Assembly: GCA_937871605.1 (NCBI GenBank)
Contig: CALMRM010000251.1
Span: 1 to 17,131, forward strand
Direction of reading: 5' to 3'
DNA length: 17,131 bases
Source of the DNA: an uncultured Terriglobus sp.
GTDB lineage: Bacteria; Acidobacteriota; Terriglobia; Terriglobales; Acidobacteriaceae
Below, piece after piece: positions 6,952 to 15,465 of the stretch. The notes beneath the pieces are model-generated. The model did not search any database and was not told where the DNA came from. It saw only the letters and a program-made list of their open reading frames with translations. The number at the start of each line of letters is the position of its first letter. Position 1 is the first letter of the stretch. Made by a program: the position numbers and the translations under genes.

Positions 6952-9852
6952 ATGGACGAGGCCAAGAAGCCGCTGCAGTTAAAAGACACCCTGAACCTGC
7001 CAAAGACTGCCTTCCCCATGAAGGCCGGCCTGCCGCAGAACGAGCCCGCCCGCCTGAAGCAGTGGCAGGAGATGGACCTGTACGGCCAAATCCGCAAGGC
7101 GCGCGAAGGTGCGCCCAAGTACATCCTGCACGATGGTCCGCCCTACGCGAACGGTGCCATCCACCTGGGCCACGCCTTGAACAAGTGCATCAAGGACTTC
7201 ATCGTCAAGTCCAAGACCATGGCCGGCTTCGACGCGCCGTATGTCCCCGGCTGGGACTGCCATGGCCTGCCCATCGAGATTAAGGTCGACGAGCAGCTGG
7301 GCCGCAAAAAGCTGGAGATGGACGCTCTGACCGTGCGCCAGCAGTGCCGCGACTACGCGCAGAAGTACGTGGACCTGCAGAAGTCGCAGTTCGTCCGCAT
7401 GGGCGTACTGGGCCGGTGGGACAACCCGTACCTGACGATGAGCTTCGACTACGAAGCCCGCATCCTGGAGACGTTCTACAGCTTTTTCGAAAAGGGCTTC
7501 GTCTACAAGGGTCTGCGCCCGGTGTACTGGTGCATGCACGACAAAACCGCGCTGGCCGAAGCGGAAGTCGAGTACGAGATGCACACCTCGCCTTCAGTCT
7601 ATGTGCGCTACGCCCTGACCTCAGACGCCGGGAGCATCGACCCCGCTCTGGCAGGCAAGCCGGTCTTCGGACTGATCTGGACGACCACGCCGTGGACCCT
7701 GCCCGCGTCGCTGGCCATCGCCTTCCACCCGGAATTCGAGTACGTCGCAGTGCGCGTGCTGGAGGGCAACGAGACCTGGGGCGAGGGCAACATCTACATC
7801 GTCGCCAAGGGCCTGCTTGAGTCGCTGACGGCCTCCGCAGGGCTGCCCGCGCATAGTGTTGTCGCAGAGTTCCTCGGCCAGAAAATGGAGCACGCCACCT
7901 TCGCGCACCCGTTCCTGGGCCGCACCATCGTCGGCGTGATGGCAGACTATGTCACCGCCGAACAGGGAACGGGCGGCGTGCACACCGCGCCCGCGCACGG
8001 CCCCGACGACTTTGCCACCGGCCGCAAGTACGCGCTGAGCCAGGTGTGTGACGTGGACGAAGCAGGCCGCCTGCGCAACGGCCTGCCCGAGTACGACCAG
8101 CTAAACGTCCACAAGGCCAACGCGCCCATCATCGAGCTGCTGAAAAGCCGCGGCGCGCTCATGGCGCAGGGCGAAATCCACCACAGCTACCCGCACTGCT
8201 GGCGCTGCCACAAGCCCGTCATCTACCGCGCCACCGAGCAGTGGTTCATCGGCATGGAAACACCAATGCCCACGGGCGTGACTTTCCGCCAGCAGGCGCT
8301 GGACGAGATCACGAAAGTCACATGGGACCCGGGCTGGGGGCAGGAGCGTATCAGCACCATGATCGCCACGCGCCCCGACTGGTGCATCAGCCGCCAGCGC
8401 ATCTGGGGCGTGCCCATCGCGGTGTTCCTGTGCAACAAGTGCCACTCGCCGTTGTTGAACGCTGAAGTGAACCGCAGCATCGTGGAGCGCTTCCGCACGG
8501 AAAGCGCCGATTCCTGGTACCGCCACTCCGCCGAAGACCTGCTGCCGCCTGAGACCGCCTGCAAGTCGTGTGGTGCGGTCATGGACTTCCGCAAGGAGAT
8601 GGACATTCTCGACGTGTGGTTCGAGTCGGGTGCCAGCTGGCACGCCGTGCTGGAGGCCGAGCCCGAGCTGCGCCGCCCCGAGGGCGAGACACCCGCCGAC
8701 CTGTACACCGAGGGCGGCGATCAGCACCGCGGCTGGTTCCACTCATCGCTGCTCAGCTGCGTGGGCGTGCGCGGCTACGCGCCATACAAGTACGTGGCCA
8801 CCAGCGGCTGGACGCTCGACGAGCAACGCCGCGCCTTCTCGAAGTCGCTGGGCAACGGCGTCGATCCGGTCAAGGTCATGGACGAATTGGGTGGTGACAT
8901 CGTGCGCCTGTGGGTCGCGTCGGTCGACTTCCGCGAGGACGTCATCGCCTCCGTGCCGCTGATGAAGCGCCTGGCCGAGGAGATCTACCGCAAGCTGCGC
9001 AACACCTTCCGCTTCCTACTCGCCAACCTCGATGGCTTCGTACCCGCAGAGGACGAGCAGCCCTGGGAGACCATGCAGCCGCTGGACCAGTACATGCTGG
9101 CCCGCACCGCGGAGCTAGTCGAAAAGGTGCGCAGGAGCTACGAAGCGTTCGAGTTCCACCGCGTTTTCCACGCACTCAACGAGTTCTGCAACTCCGAGCT
9201 GAGCGCCTTCTACCTCGACGTGCTGAAGGACCGTCTCTACACGCTGGCACCCAAGGACCCACGCCGCCTGAGCGCACAGACCGCGCTGTGGAAGATCACC
9301 GAGGCGTTGGTGCGGCTGGTCGCACCCATCCTGTCGTTTACGGCGGATGAGGTCTGGAGCTACATGCCGCACGTGGAAGGGCGCGAGGCAAGCGTGCACA
9401 TCGCGCAGTTCCCTAAGTACATCGACCTTGTCGCTGCAGGAGCCGACTCTGTTGCCCTGAAACTGGCATTTGATGGTTTGCTCCGCAGCTTGCGCAGCGA
9501 AGTCCTAAAAACGCTAGAGGGTGCAAGACGTGACGACCTCATCGGCAAGAGCCTCGAAAGCAAAGTATCGATAGCGCTACAATCGGCTTCTTACGGTCTT
9601 GCATTACATCTAGGAGAGGCCCTTCTTAGCGAAATCTTTGGCACCTCTACTACTCGCCTCACTTCTAACGATGAGGTCGGAACGCCACAGATAGTAGTGA
9701 GCCGTGCGCCCGGAGATAAATGTGACCGGTGCTGGCGTTATACGCAAGACGTAGGAGTCGACAAGGCCTACCCAGATGTTTGTGCCCGATGTGCCGACGC
9801 CCTGAAAAGCATCGGCTTTCCGCCGTATGGAGAAGAGGAGCAGGCGGCTTGA
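6952..9852 (+). CDS. ileS: Isoleucyl-tRNA synthetase
   Basis: Charges tRNA-Ile with isoleucine in the cytoplasm and edits misactivated valine. The 966-residue class I synthetase has the HIGH-type motif HLGH at 71-74 within PYANGAIHLGHALN. The KMSKS-type loop is FSKSLGN; the catalytic Lys631 is kept but the first two residues differ from KM. Editing-domain landmarks such as WTTTPWTLPAS are present, as is an internal zinc-type pair of CxxC motifs (CNKC, CKSC). The C-terminal zinc finger has Cys924, Cys927, Cys944 and Cys947, as in E. coli-type IleS. Length is normal. From about 9430 to the stop, third codon positions fall from almost all G/C to roughly half, although the protein remains IleS-like. 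lspA follows with a TTGA overlap, a conserved gene pair. Confidence 0.97.
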   Translation: MDEAKKPLQLKDTLNLPKTAFPMKAGLPQNEPARLKQWQEMDLYGQIRKAREGAPKYILHDGPPYANGAIHLGHALNKCIKDFIVKSKTMAGFDAPYVPGWDCHGLPIEIKVDEQLGRKKLEMDALTVRQQCRDYAQKYVDLQKSQFVRMGVLGRWDNPYLTMSFDYEARILETFYSFFEKGFVYKGLRPVYWCMHDKTALAEAEVEYEMHTSPSVYVRYALTSDAGSIDPALAGKPVFGLIWTTTPWTLPASLAIAFHPEFEYVAVRVLEGNETWGEGNIYIVAKGLLESLTASAGLPAHSVVAEFLGQKMEHATFAHPFLGRTIVGVMADYVTAEQGTGGVHTAPAHGPDDFATGRKYALSQVCDVDEAGRLRNGLPEYDQLNVHKANAPIIELLKSRGALMAQGEIHHSYPHCWRCHKPVIYRATEQWFIGMETPMPTGVTFRQQALDEITKVTWDPGWGQERISTMIATRPDWCISRQRIWGVPIAVFLCNKCHSPLLNAEVNRSIVERFRTESADSWYRHSAEDLLPPETACKSCGAVMDFRKEMDILDVWFESGASWHAVLEAEPELRRPEGETPADLYTEGGDQHRGWFHSSLLSCVGVRGYAPYKYVATSGWTLDEQRRAFSKSLGNGVDPVKVMDELGGDIVRLWVASVDFREDVIASVPLMKRLAEEIYRKLRNTFRFLLANLDGFVPAEDEQPWETMQPLDQYMLARTAELVEKVRRSYEAFEFHRVFHALNEFCNSELSAFYLDVLKDRLYTLAPKDPRRLSAQTALWKITEALVRLVAPILSFTADEVWSYMPHVEGREASVHIAQFPKYIDLVAAGADSVALKLAFDGLLRSLRSEVLKTLEGARRDDLIGKSLESKVSIALQSASYGLALHLGEALLSEIFGTSTTRLTSNDEVGTPQIVVSRAPGDKCDRCWRYTQDVGVDKAYPDVCARCADALKSIGFPPYGEEEQAA
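9835..9840 (+). promoter_or_regulatory. Ribosome binding site of lspA inside ileS
   Basis: GAGGAG lies 8 bases before TTG 9849 and within the last codons of ileS. It decides the unusual TTG start of lspA and suggests independent as well as coupled initiation. Confidence 0.55.
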
Positions 9853-10409
9853 GCGCCGTTCTTCATACCGAGGCTAAACTTGCGCGCGATGCGCGTGCGT
9901 GGCTATTGCTTATCTCGTTGCTCGTCATCGCGCTGGATCGCGTGACCAAGCTGCTGGTTGCGAGAAAGGTTGCGATGGGGTCGGCGGTTACGGTTATTCC
10001 GCATGTGTTTCGCATAACGCATGTGCTGAACACGGGTGCGGCGTTTTCGATGTTTGCGGAGTCGGCTTCGCCTCTGGCGGTGCGCATCGGCCTGGTTGCG
10101 TTTTCTATCGTTGCCACAGTTGCCGTACTAGCCATGCTGTGGCGCTATGGCAAGACGTGGTCGCTGGCGTCGATTGGGTTTGCGCTTGTGCTGGGTGGCG
10201 CGGTGGGCAACCTGTATGACCGCGTGGCGCTGCACTACGTCATCGACTTTCTTGAGGTCACCATCGTGCACTATCACTGGCCGGATTTCAACGTGGCCGA
10301 CAGCGCCATATCAGTAGGAGCTGTGCTCTTGTTGGCTGAAATAATCTGGCCTCGAACCACTCATGAGTCAGCTGATGAAGCGACGACGGAGCAGGTGCGA
10401 CGTGCCTGA
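9849..10409 (+). CDS. lspA: Lipoprotein signal peptidase (signal peptidase II)
   Basis: Inner-membrane aspartic protease that removes the signal peptide of diacylglyceryl-modified prolipoproteins before the lipobox cysteine. The 186-residue product has four hydrophobic segments (about 17-37, 76-97, 106-122, 150-167) and the family motifs NTGAAFS at 61-67, GGAVGNLYDR at 116-125 and FNVADS at 147-152. The catalytic pair is Asp124 and Asp151. The frame is open upstream to 9729 inside ileS, but TTG 9849 is chosen. It overlaps the ileS stop as TTGA, has GAGGAG 8 bases upstream, and gives a family-length N-terminus. The gene works with lgt, whose 3' part is at the right end of this window on the other strand. 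The last ~17 residues are polar and beyond the conserved core. Confidence 0.93.
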   Translation: MSAVLHTEAKLARDARAWLLLISLLVIALDRVTKLLVARKVAMGSAVTVIPHVFRITHVLNTGAAFSMFAESASPLAVRIGLVAFSIVATVAVLAMLWRYGKTWSLASIGFALVLGGAVGNLYDRVALHYVIDFLEVTIVHYHWPDFNVADSAISVGAVLLLAEIIWPRTTHESADEATTEQVRRA

Positions 10410-10435
10410 TGCCTTCTTGCCTGTGGAAGAAAAAG

Positions 10436-10590
10436 GGGGTCCCTCCACTTCGCTTCGCTCCGGTCGGGATGACAAGTCTTTTGAGGTTGACTCCGGCTTG
10501 AGCGCCGATTCGGCCACACATGCAGATCCCTCCGCTTCGCTACGGGATGACAACGGTGGAGCGCTGCGGGATGACAACGGTGGAGCGGTA
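10436..10590. repeat. Interspersed repeat cluster with a 24-bp tandem unit
   Basis: Two related copies of a TCCCTCC...CTTCGCT...CGGGATGACAA element lie at 10440-10475 and 10526-10554. A 24-bp direct repeat beginning GGGATGACAACGGTGGAGCG then occurs twice (from 10544 and from 10568). Copies start with TCCC and end with GGGA, giving short inverted ends. Translated on the minus strand this gives CHPDRSEAKWRDP, a peptide I recall as a frequent spurious product of intergenic repeats in bacterial genomes. It sits between lspA and the conserved part of uvrA and has no transposase. Confidence 0.6.
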
Positions 10591-10629
10591 CGCAGGGACA
10601 AACCAAATGGAAGTGCAGCAGTTAAGAAG

Positions 10630-13623
10630 GTGAACGATGCTGCCCTGCCCTCGCCCAACGAAAACATTATTTTGCGCGGCGCGCGCACGCACAACCTCAA
10701 GGGCATCGACGTTGACATTCCGCATAACAAGATGACGGTGGTCAGCGGTGTGTCGGGTTCGGGCAAGAGCTCGCTGGCGTTTGACACGGTTTATGCGGAG
10801 GGCCAGCGGCGTTACGTGGAGTCGCTGTCGGCGTATGCGCGGCAGTTTCTCGAGCGCATCGAGAAGCCCGACGTGGACCACATGGACGGCCTCGCTCCGG
10901 CCATCGCCATAAAGCAGAAGAACCAAACGCGTAACCCACGCTCCACCGTAGCAACCGCGACGGAAATCTACGACTACATGCGGCTGCTGTTCGCGCGCTG
11001 CGGCACGGTGACGTGCTTGCACTGCGGCGGCATCGTCAAGCGCGATACGGTGGACGAGATCGCAGCCAGCATACTTGCGCTGGGTGACGACACACGCTTG
11101 TACGCACTGTTTCCCATCGAACGCCGCCCCGTGGTTCTGGAGCCAATGCAGGACTTCGCGCTGCCTGCCGAGGAAGCGCCAAAGCCAGCTGCAGCCAAGG
11201 CTGCAAAACCGAAGAAGTTGACGAACAAGAAAGCTGACAAGGCCGCTGCAGCTGCCGGAGCAAAGCCGGTCGTGGACCCGACCGAGCCCATGCGCGAGCG
11301 GCTGGTAGAGCTGCGCCGTCGCGGTTACAACCGGCTCTTCCAGAACGGCAGCATCGTCGAGTTTTCCACGCCGGAGTCGCTACTGGAGCTAAACTTCGCG
11401 GAGCCGATCTACGTGCTGGCCGACCGCCTGAGCGTCAGCGCCGAGGTGCGCGCGCGCATCGTGGACGCCATCGAGATCGGCTATCGGGAGAGCGGCGAAA
11501 TCGTCTTCCTGACCGCGCCGCGCGACGGTAGCGAGCCGCAGCGCATCCGCTTTTCCGCCGCGTTTGAGTGCGTCAACTGCCACCGCGCCTACCGCGACCC
11601 GGAGCCGCGCCTGTTCTCGTTCAACAACCCCTTCGGCGCGTGCCCGCGCTGCCAGGGCTTCGGCAACACCATCGACTTCGACCCGGACCTGATCATCCCC
11701 GACAAATCAAAGTCGCTCGACGGCGACGCCATCCATCCCTGGGCGGGCGGCAAGTATCGCCCGTACCACGGCGAACTGAAGCGCTTTGCCCAGGCAAACG
11801 GCATCCCGCTGAAGACGCCGTGGTACGACTTGACGCCAGCGCAACAGAATCTTGTTTGGGATGGTGGCAGCGGCTTCAGCGGCATTCGTGGCTTCTTTCG
11901 TGAACTGGACAGCAAAAAGTACAAGCTGCATGTGCGCGTCTTCCTGGCGAAGTATCGCGGCTATGCACCTTGTCCTGATTGCCGGGGCCAGCGCCTGCGT
12001 GCGGAAGCGCGCGCCGTGCTGCTGAGCGGGCAGAACATTTGCGAGGCCGCAGGCCTGACCATCACAGCGGCGCGGCAGTTCTTCGACGCGCTGGAACTGT
12101 CACCCTCGCAGACCGAGATCGCAGGCAAGATTCTGGAAGAAGTGCGGCAACGCATCGGGTTCCTGGAGCAGGTAGGGCTGGAATACCTTACGCTCGACCG
12201 GCTGTCGTCCACGCTCAGCGGCGGCGAATCGCAGCGCATCCAGCTGGCCACGTCGCTGGGCTCACGGCTGGTGGGCGCGCTCTACGTGCTGGATGAGCCA
12301 AGCATCGGCCTCCATTCGCGCGATACGGCCAAATTGGTCAGCATCATGCACGAGTTGCGCGACTTGGGAAACACGATCCTCGTTGTCGAGCACGACCCGG
12401 ACGTGATTCTTGCGGCGGATCGGCTGATCGACCTGGGCCCGGGTGCGGGAGAACTCGGTGGCACGTTGCTGGCTGCTGGCACAGTGGCAGAAGTGAAGCA
12501 AGACCCAAACTCCATCACCGGCAAGTATCTCTCGGGCCGCACACGCATCCCGGTTCCAGCAGAGCGGCGCGAGCCCACGCGCGAGCAGATCAAGCTGGTG
12601 GGCGCACGCATCCACAACCTGCGCGGCGTGGACCTGGAGATACCGTTAGGCATGTTAACCGTTGTCACGGGCGTCTCCGGTTCCGGCAAGAGCACCATCG
12701 TGCACCAGGTGCTGCACCGTGCGCTGCAACTGGCACTCGATGAAGAGGGCGCAAACAGCGACGTGCAGCGCCTCTACCGCGAACTGCACGGCACGCACTT
12801 CATCCGCGAGGTGGTGCTGGTGGACCAGTCGCCTATCGGGCGCACGCCGCGCTCGAACCCGGTCACGTACATCAAAGCCTTCGACCTCATCCGCGAGCTG
12901 TTTGCGGCGCAGCCCGATGCAAAACGCAAGAACTACACGGCGGGTAGCTTCAGCTTTAACGTGCCGGGTGGCCGCTGCGACGTGTGCGAAGGCGACGGCA
13001 CCGTGACTGTCGAGATGCAGTTCCTTGCCGACATAGAACTGCCATGCGAGGAGTGCAACGCTACGCGCTACAAGGCGGGCATCCTCGAGGTGAAGTACAA
13101 GAATCGCAACATTCACGACGTGCTGAACATGACGGTGAAGGATGCGGTCCATTACTTCGCCGGGAACCCTAAGATAGTGGAGCGGCTGCAGGTGCTGGAC
13201 GAAGTTGGCCTCGGCTACGTGCGGCTGGGCCAGTCTGCCACCACGCTTTCCGGCGGCGAGGCGCAGCGCGTCAAGCTGGCGTCGCACCTGGCCAGCATCC
13301 GCGGTACGAAAGGCACGGCCACAAAGGCGGCCAGCCGGGTGCTGTACATTCTGGACGAGCCGACGACGGGCCTGCACTTTGCCGATGTCGCAGTGCTGCT
13401 GCAAGCCTTCCGCAAGCTCATCGATGGCGGCGGTTCGCTGCTGGTGATTGAACACAACATGGACATCATCAAGTCCGCCGACTGGGTGATCGACATGGGC
13501 CCGGAGGGCGGCGCAGGCGGCGGCCAGGTGGTGGCGGTAGGCACGCCGGAGGAGATCGCGGCGGTGCCGGGGTCGTACACGGGCCAGTGGCTCAAGCCGG
13601 TGCTGCAGGCGGCTGCTTCGTGA
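10630..13623 (+). CDS. uvrA: Excinuclease ABC subunit A
   Basis: Damage-sensing ATPase of nucleotide-excision repair that loads UvrB on DNA. Counted from GTG 10630 (997 residues), the first ATPase half has Walker A GVSGSGKS (40-47), zinc cysteines C314/C317/C338/C341, signature LSGGE (529-533) and Walker B LDEPS with Asp555-Glu556. The second half has Walker A at 681-688, zinc cysteines C783/C786/C806/C809, signature LSGGEAQR and LDEPTTGL. A Lys/Ala/Pro-rich insert (about 180-214, AAKAAKPKKLTNKK) lies in the UvrB-binding region. The start is uncertain: the frame is open to ATG 10363, overlapping lspA by 47 bases, but that extension would translate the repeat cluster. GTG 10630 puts RGARTHNL near the N-terminus as in other UvrA proteins. 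No good Shine-Dalgarno sequence is seen for either start. Confidence 0.95.
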   Translation: MNDAALPSPNENIILRGARTHNLKGIDVDIPHNKMTVVSGVSGSGKSSLAFDTVYAEGQRRYVESLSAYARQFLERIEKPDVDHMDGLAPAIAIKQKNQTRNPRSTVATATEIYDYMRLLFARCGTVTCLHCGGIVKRDTVDEIAASILALGDDTRLYALFPIERRPVVLEPMQDFALPAEEAPKPAAAKAAKPKKLTNKKADKAAAAAGAKPVVDPTEPMRERLVELRRRGYNRLFQNGSIVEFSTPESLLELNFAEPIYVLADRLSVSAEVRARIVDAIEIGYRESGEIVFLTAPRDGSEPQRIRFSAAFECVNCHRAYRDPEPRLFSFNNPFGACPRCQGFGNTIDFDPDLIIPDKSKSLDGDAIHPWAGGKYRPYHGELKRFAQANGIPLKTPWYDLTPAQQNLVWDGGSGFSGIRGFFRELDSKKYKLHVRVFLAKYRGYAPCPDCRGQRLRAEARAVLLSGQNICEAAGLTITAARQFFDALELSPSQTEIAGKILEEVRQRIGFLEQVGLEYLTLDRLSSTLSGGESQRIQLATSLGSRLVGALYVLDEPSIGLHSRDTAKLVSIMHELRDLGNTILVVEHDPDVILAADRLIDLGPGAGELGGTLLAAGTVAEVKQDPNSITGKYLSGRTRIPVPAERREPTREQIKLVGARIHNLRGVDLEIPLGMLTVVTGVSGSGKSTIVHQVLHRALQLALDEEGANSDVQRLYRELHGTHFIREVVLVDQSPIGRTPRSNPVTYIKAFDLIRELFAAQPDAKRKNYTAGSFSFNVPGGRCDVCEGDGTVTVEMQFLADIELPCEECNATRYKAGILEVKYKNRNIHDVLNMTVKDAVHYFAGNPKIVERLQVLDEVGLGYVRLGQSATTLSGGEAQRVKLASHLASIRGTKGTATKAASRVLYILDEPTTGLHFADVAVLLQAFRKLIDGGGSLLVIEHNMDIIKSADWVIDMGPEGGAGGGQVVAVGTPEEIAAVPGSYTGQWLKPVLQAAAS

Positions 13624-14939
13624 GGGTGCTGCTCGTCTTCCTTATGCTGTCCTCCGCGGCGACCGCACAGGTGCAGCTGCCGCCGGGTACCAGTTCCGCC
13701 GTGCCCTCAGCGCAGCAGATTGCCGCGCCACGCGCCGAGGATGTTGCGCTGCAGCAGGCGGAAGAGGCGATTGCAGCCGGTAAGTACCAGGACGCGGTGA
13801 CGCTCCTGGCACCCTCTGCCACGCGCGCGCAAACGAGTGCGCGCTTGTTTTATGACCTGGCATTTGCGCAGGATGCTTTGGGCCACGATGCGGAGGCGGC
13901 AACCGCGTATCGCAGTGCGCTGGAGCGCAAGCCGGACGACGGCCTAGCGCGTGTCTCACTGGGGTTGCTGCTGGCCCGCAGCGGCAACCGCGCCACGGCG
14001 GAGCAGGAACTAAGGCGTGCGGTAAAGACGCCCGGCTTACCGCCGGACATTGCTGCCCGCGCCCTGCGCGCGCTGGCTCAGATGCACCTGGAGACCGCTC
14101 CCGCACAGGCGGGTGAGGATCTGGTCGCCGCCTTAAAGCTGTCGCCGGAAACGCCACAGGATGCCGCGCTGGCAGCGGAAATCGCGTCAGCAGAGCACGA
14201 GGACGCGGCTGCCGAGCAGGCCTACCGGCACGCGCAGCAACTGGCTCCGGCAGACCCGGAGGTGGCGCTCGGATTCGCTCGCCTGCTCTCACGGGAGCAT
14301 AAGAACACCGCGGCAGAGGCGGCTCTCGACGCGGCCCGCAAGGCACACCCGGACAATCGTGCGCTGCTTGCGGAGTATGCTTCGCAAGAATTGCTGCTGG
14401 GCCATACGGCACAGGTGTTGCCGCTGCTGGAGCAGCTGTATACCGCGCAGCCAGGCGAGCCGGCGGTGGCCCGCTTGCTGGCGAGCACCTACGTCGCGGG
14501 TGGCGAGCCGGCCAAGGCGAACGCCATCTACACGGCGCTGCTGGCTGCCCATCCGGACGACACGGGTATCCAGGTGGAGTGGGCAGACTGCCTTATCCGC
14601 CAGAGGCGCTCGCCGGAGGCCAAGCCGGTGCTGCAGGCGATCGTGGCAAAGCCCGATGTCCCGCCGGACCTGCTGGCGAATGCTGAGGGAATGCTTGCGT
14701 TTGCGGCATCCAGCACGCACGACCAAGATACCGTGTTGGCCGCGCTTACAAAACGGAACGCCTTGGTACCCGCCACTGCGCCCTACACTTTCCTTGCAGC
14801 TAGTGCGCATGATAGTCTCCATCACACTAAGCAAGCCGCTGAACAGTACCGCCTGTTTTTACAGCAGGCAGCAGGCAAGTTTCCCGATCAGGAGTGGCAG
14901 GCGCAGCAGCGACTGCAGATTCTTGACCGCAACAGATAA
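13620..14939 (+). CDS. Exported tetratricopeptide-repeat protein
   Basis: Probable periplasmic scaffold protein of unknown partners. The 439-residue product begins MRVLLVFLMLSSAATAQ, a short signal peptide with likely cleavage after ATA (16/17). The rest is almost all helical TPR-type repeats, for example KYQDAVTLLAPSA, LFYDLAFAQDALGHDAEAATAYRSAL, YRHAQQLAPADPEVALGFARLL and IYTALLAAHPDDTG. Regular A-x-x-x-Y and P-D/A-D turns recur through to about residue 420. There is no catalytic motif. GTG 13620 is chosen because it overlaps the uvrA stop as GTGA and starts exactly at the signal peptide; the frame itself opens upstream at 13587 inside uvrA. Two further exported proteins follow on the same strand after 35 bases, suggesting an envelope operon behind uvrA. 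Confidence 0.85.
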   Translation: MRVLLVFLMLSSAATAQVQLPPGTSSAVPSAQQIAAPRAEDVALQQAEEAIAAGKYQDAVTLLAPSATRAQTSARLFYDLAFAQDALGHDAEAATAYRSALERKPDDGLARVSLGLLLARSGNRATAEQELRRAVKTPGLPPDIAARALRALAQMHLETAPAQAGEDLVAALKLSPETPQDAALAAEIASAEHEDAAAEQAYRHAQQLAPADPEVALGFARLLSREHKNTAAEAALDAARKAHPDNRALLAEYASQELLLGHTAQVLPLLEQLYTAQPGEPAVARLLASTYVAGGEPAKANAIYTALLAAHPDDTGIQVEWADCLIRQRRSPEAKPVLQAIVAKPDVPPDLLANAEGMLAFAASSTHDQDTVLAALTKRNALVPATAPYTFLAASAHDSLHHTKQAAEQYRLFLQQAAGKFPDQEWQAQQRLQILDRNR

Positions 14940-14952
14940 CCTCACGTTCGTC

Positions 14953-14968
14953 CCCGCGGTGCGGGAGG
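14953..14968 (+). promoter_or_regulatory. Strong ribosome binding site partly buried in a hairpin
   Basis: GGGAGG (14963-14968) is a near-perfect Shine-Dalgarno sequence 6 bases before ATG 14975. Its first three bases are also the end of a GC hairpin: CCCGC (14953-14957), loop GGT, GCGGG (14961-14965). Ribosomes finishing the TPR gene at 14939 stop just upstream, so the hairpin could tie translation of the next gene to that of the TPR gene. This regulatory idea is inference. Confidence 0.4.
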
Positions 14969-14974
14969 TGCTGT

Positions 14975-15463
14975 ATGCACGTCGTTCCTTTTAGATCGCT
15001 GCGACTACGGCTGGCGGCAATCGCCCTTGGTGCACTGGTAAGCGCGCTGGCGGCTGTGCCGGTGGCACGGGCTGCCGAGGGTCCCGTCCTTGTGGACCCT
15101 GCCCTCATCGCCTCCTTGCAGCTTCGCGCTAAGCAGGCCGCCCCTCGGGAACAGGTGCAAATTTATGCCGATCTGGCAGACAAGATCAGCCTGCTGATTG
15201 ATAAGCAGCTGGCGGACGGCGACGAGGAGAAGGCGCAAGGTACCCTGCGCCTGTTCGAGTCCTGCGCCGCCGAGCTTGAGACCGGGCTGCAGCGCGACAG
15301 CAAGAACCTGAAGCGGACCGAGATGCTGTTGCACACGACCCACCGGCGTCTGGCAGACATGGTGCGAAGTGCCTCCGGAGACATGAAACCGCTGGTGCAA
15401 AGCGCCGTAAATAGCCTGGATCATGTGCAAAGTGCGCTCCTAAGTACCGTTTTTGAGCACTAA
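14975..15463 (+). CDS. Small exported helical protein, unknown function
   Basis: The 162-residue product is not a family I recognise. It has a clear signal peptide: basic start (RSLRLR), hydrophobic core at about 13-30, and likely cleavage after ARA at 33. The mature part of about 129 residues is predicted helical by its heptad-like pattern (YADLADKISLLIDKQL, LRLFESCAAELETGL), with one cysteine at 97. The start ATG 14975 is supported by a strong GGGAGG site. The next gene starts 2 bases after its stop and has a similar layout: the segment PREQVQIYADL aligns without gaps to PARRIAVYQSI there. It may bind the TPR protein encoded before it, but that rests only on neighbourhood. Confidence 0.75.
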   Translation: MHVVPFRSLRLRLAAIALGALVSALAAVPVARAAEGPVLVDPALIASLQLRAKQAAPREQVQIYADLADKISLLIDKQLADGDEEKAQGTLRLFESCAAELETGLQRDSKNLKRTEMLLHTTHRRLADMVRSASGDMKPLVQSAVNSLDHVQSALLSTVFEH

Positions 15464-15465
15464 CG

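Noticed and set aside
9729..9848. Longer lspA start within ileS
   Set aside because: The extra 40 residues are Arg/Cys-rich out-of-frame ileS sequence; TTG 9849 has a good ribosome site and a normal N-terminus.
10361..10606. Minus-strand frame containing CHPDRSEAKWRDP
   Set aside because: Typical spurious translation of the interspersed repeat, not a gene.
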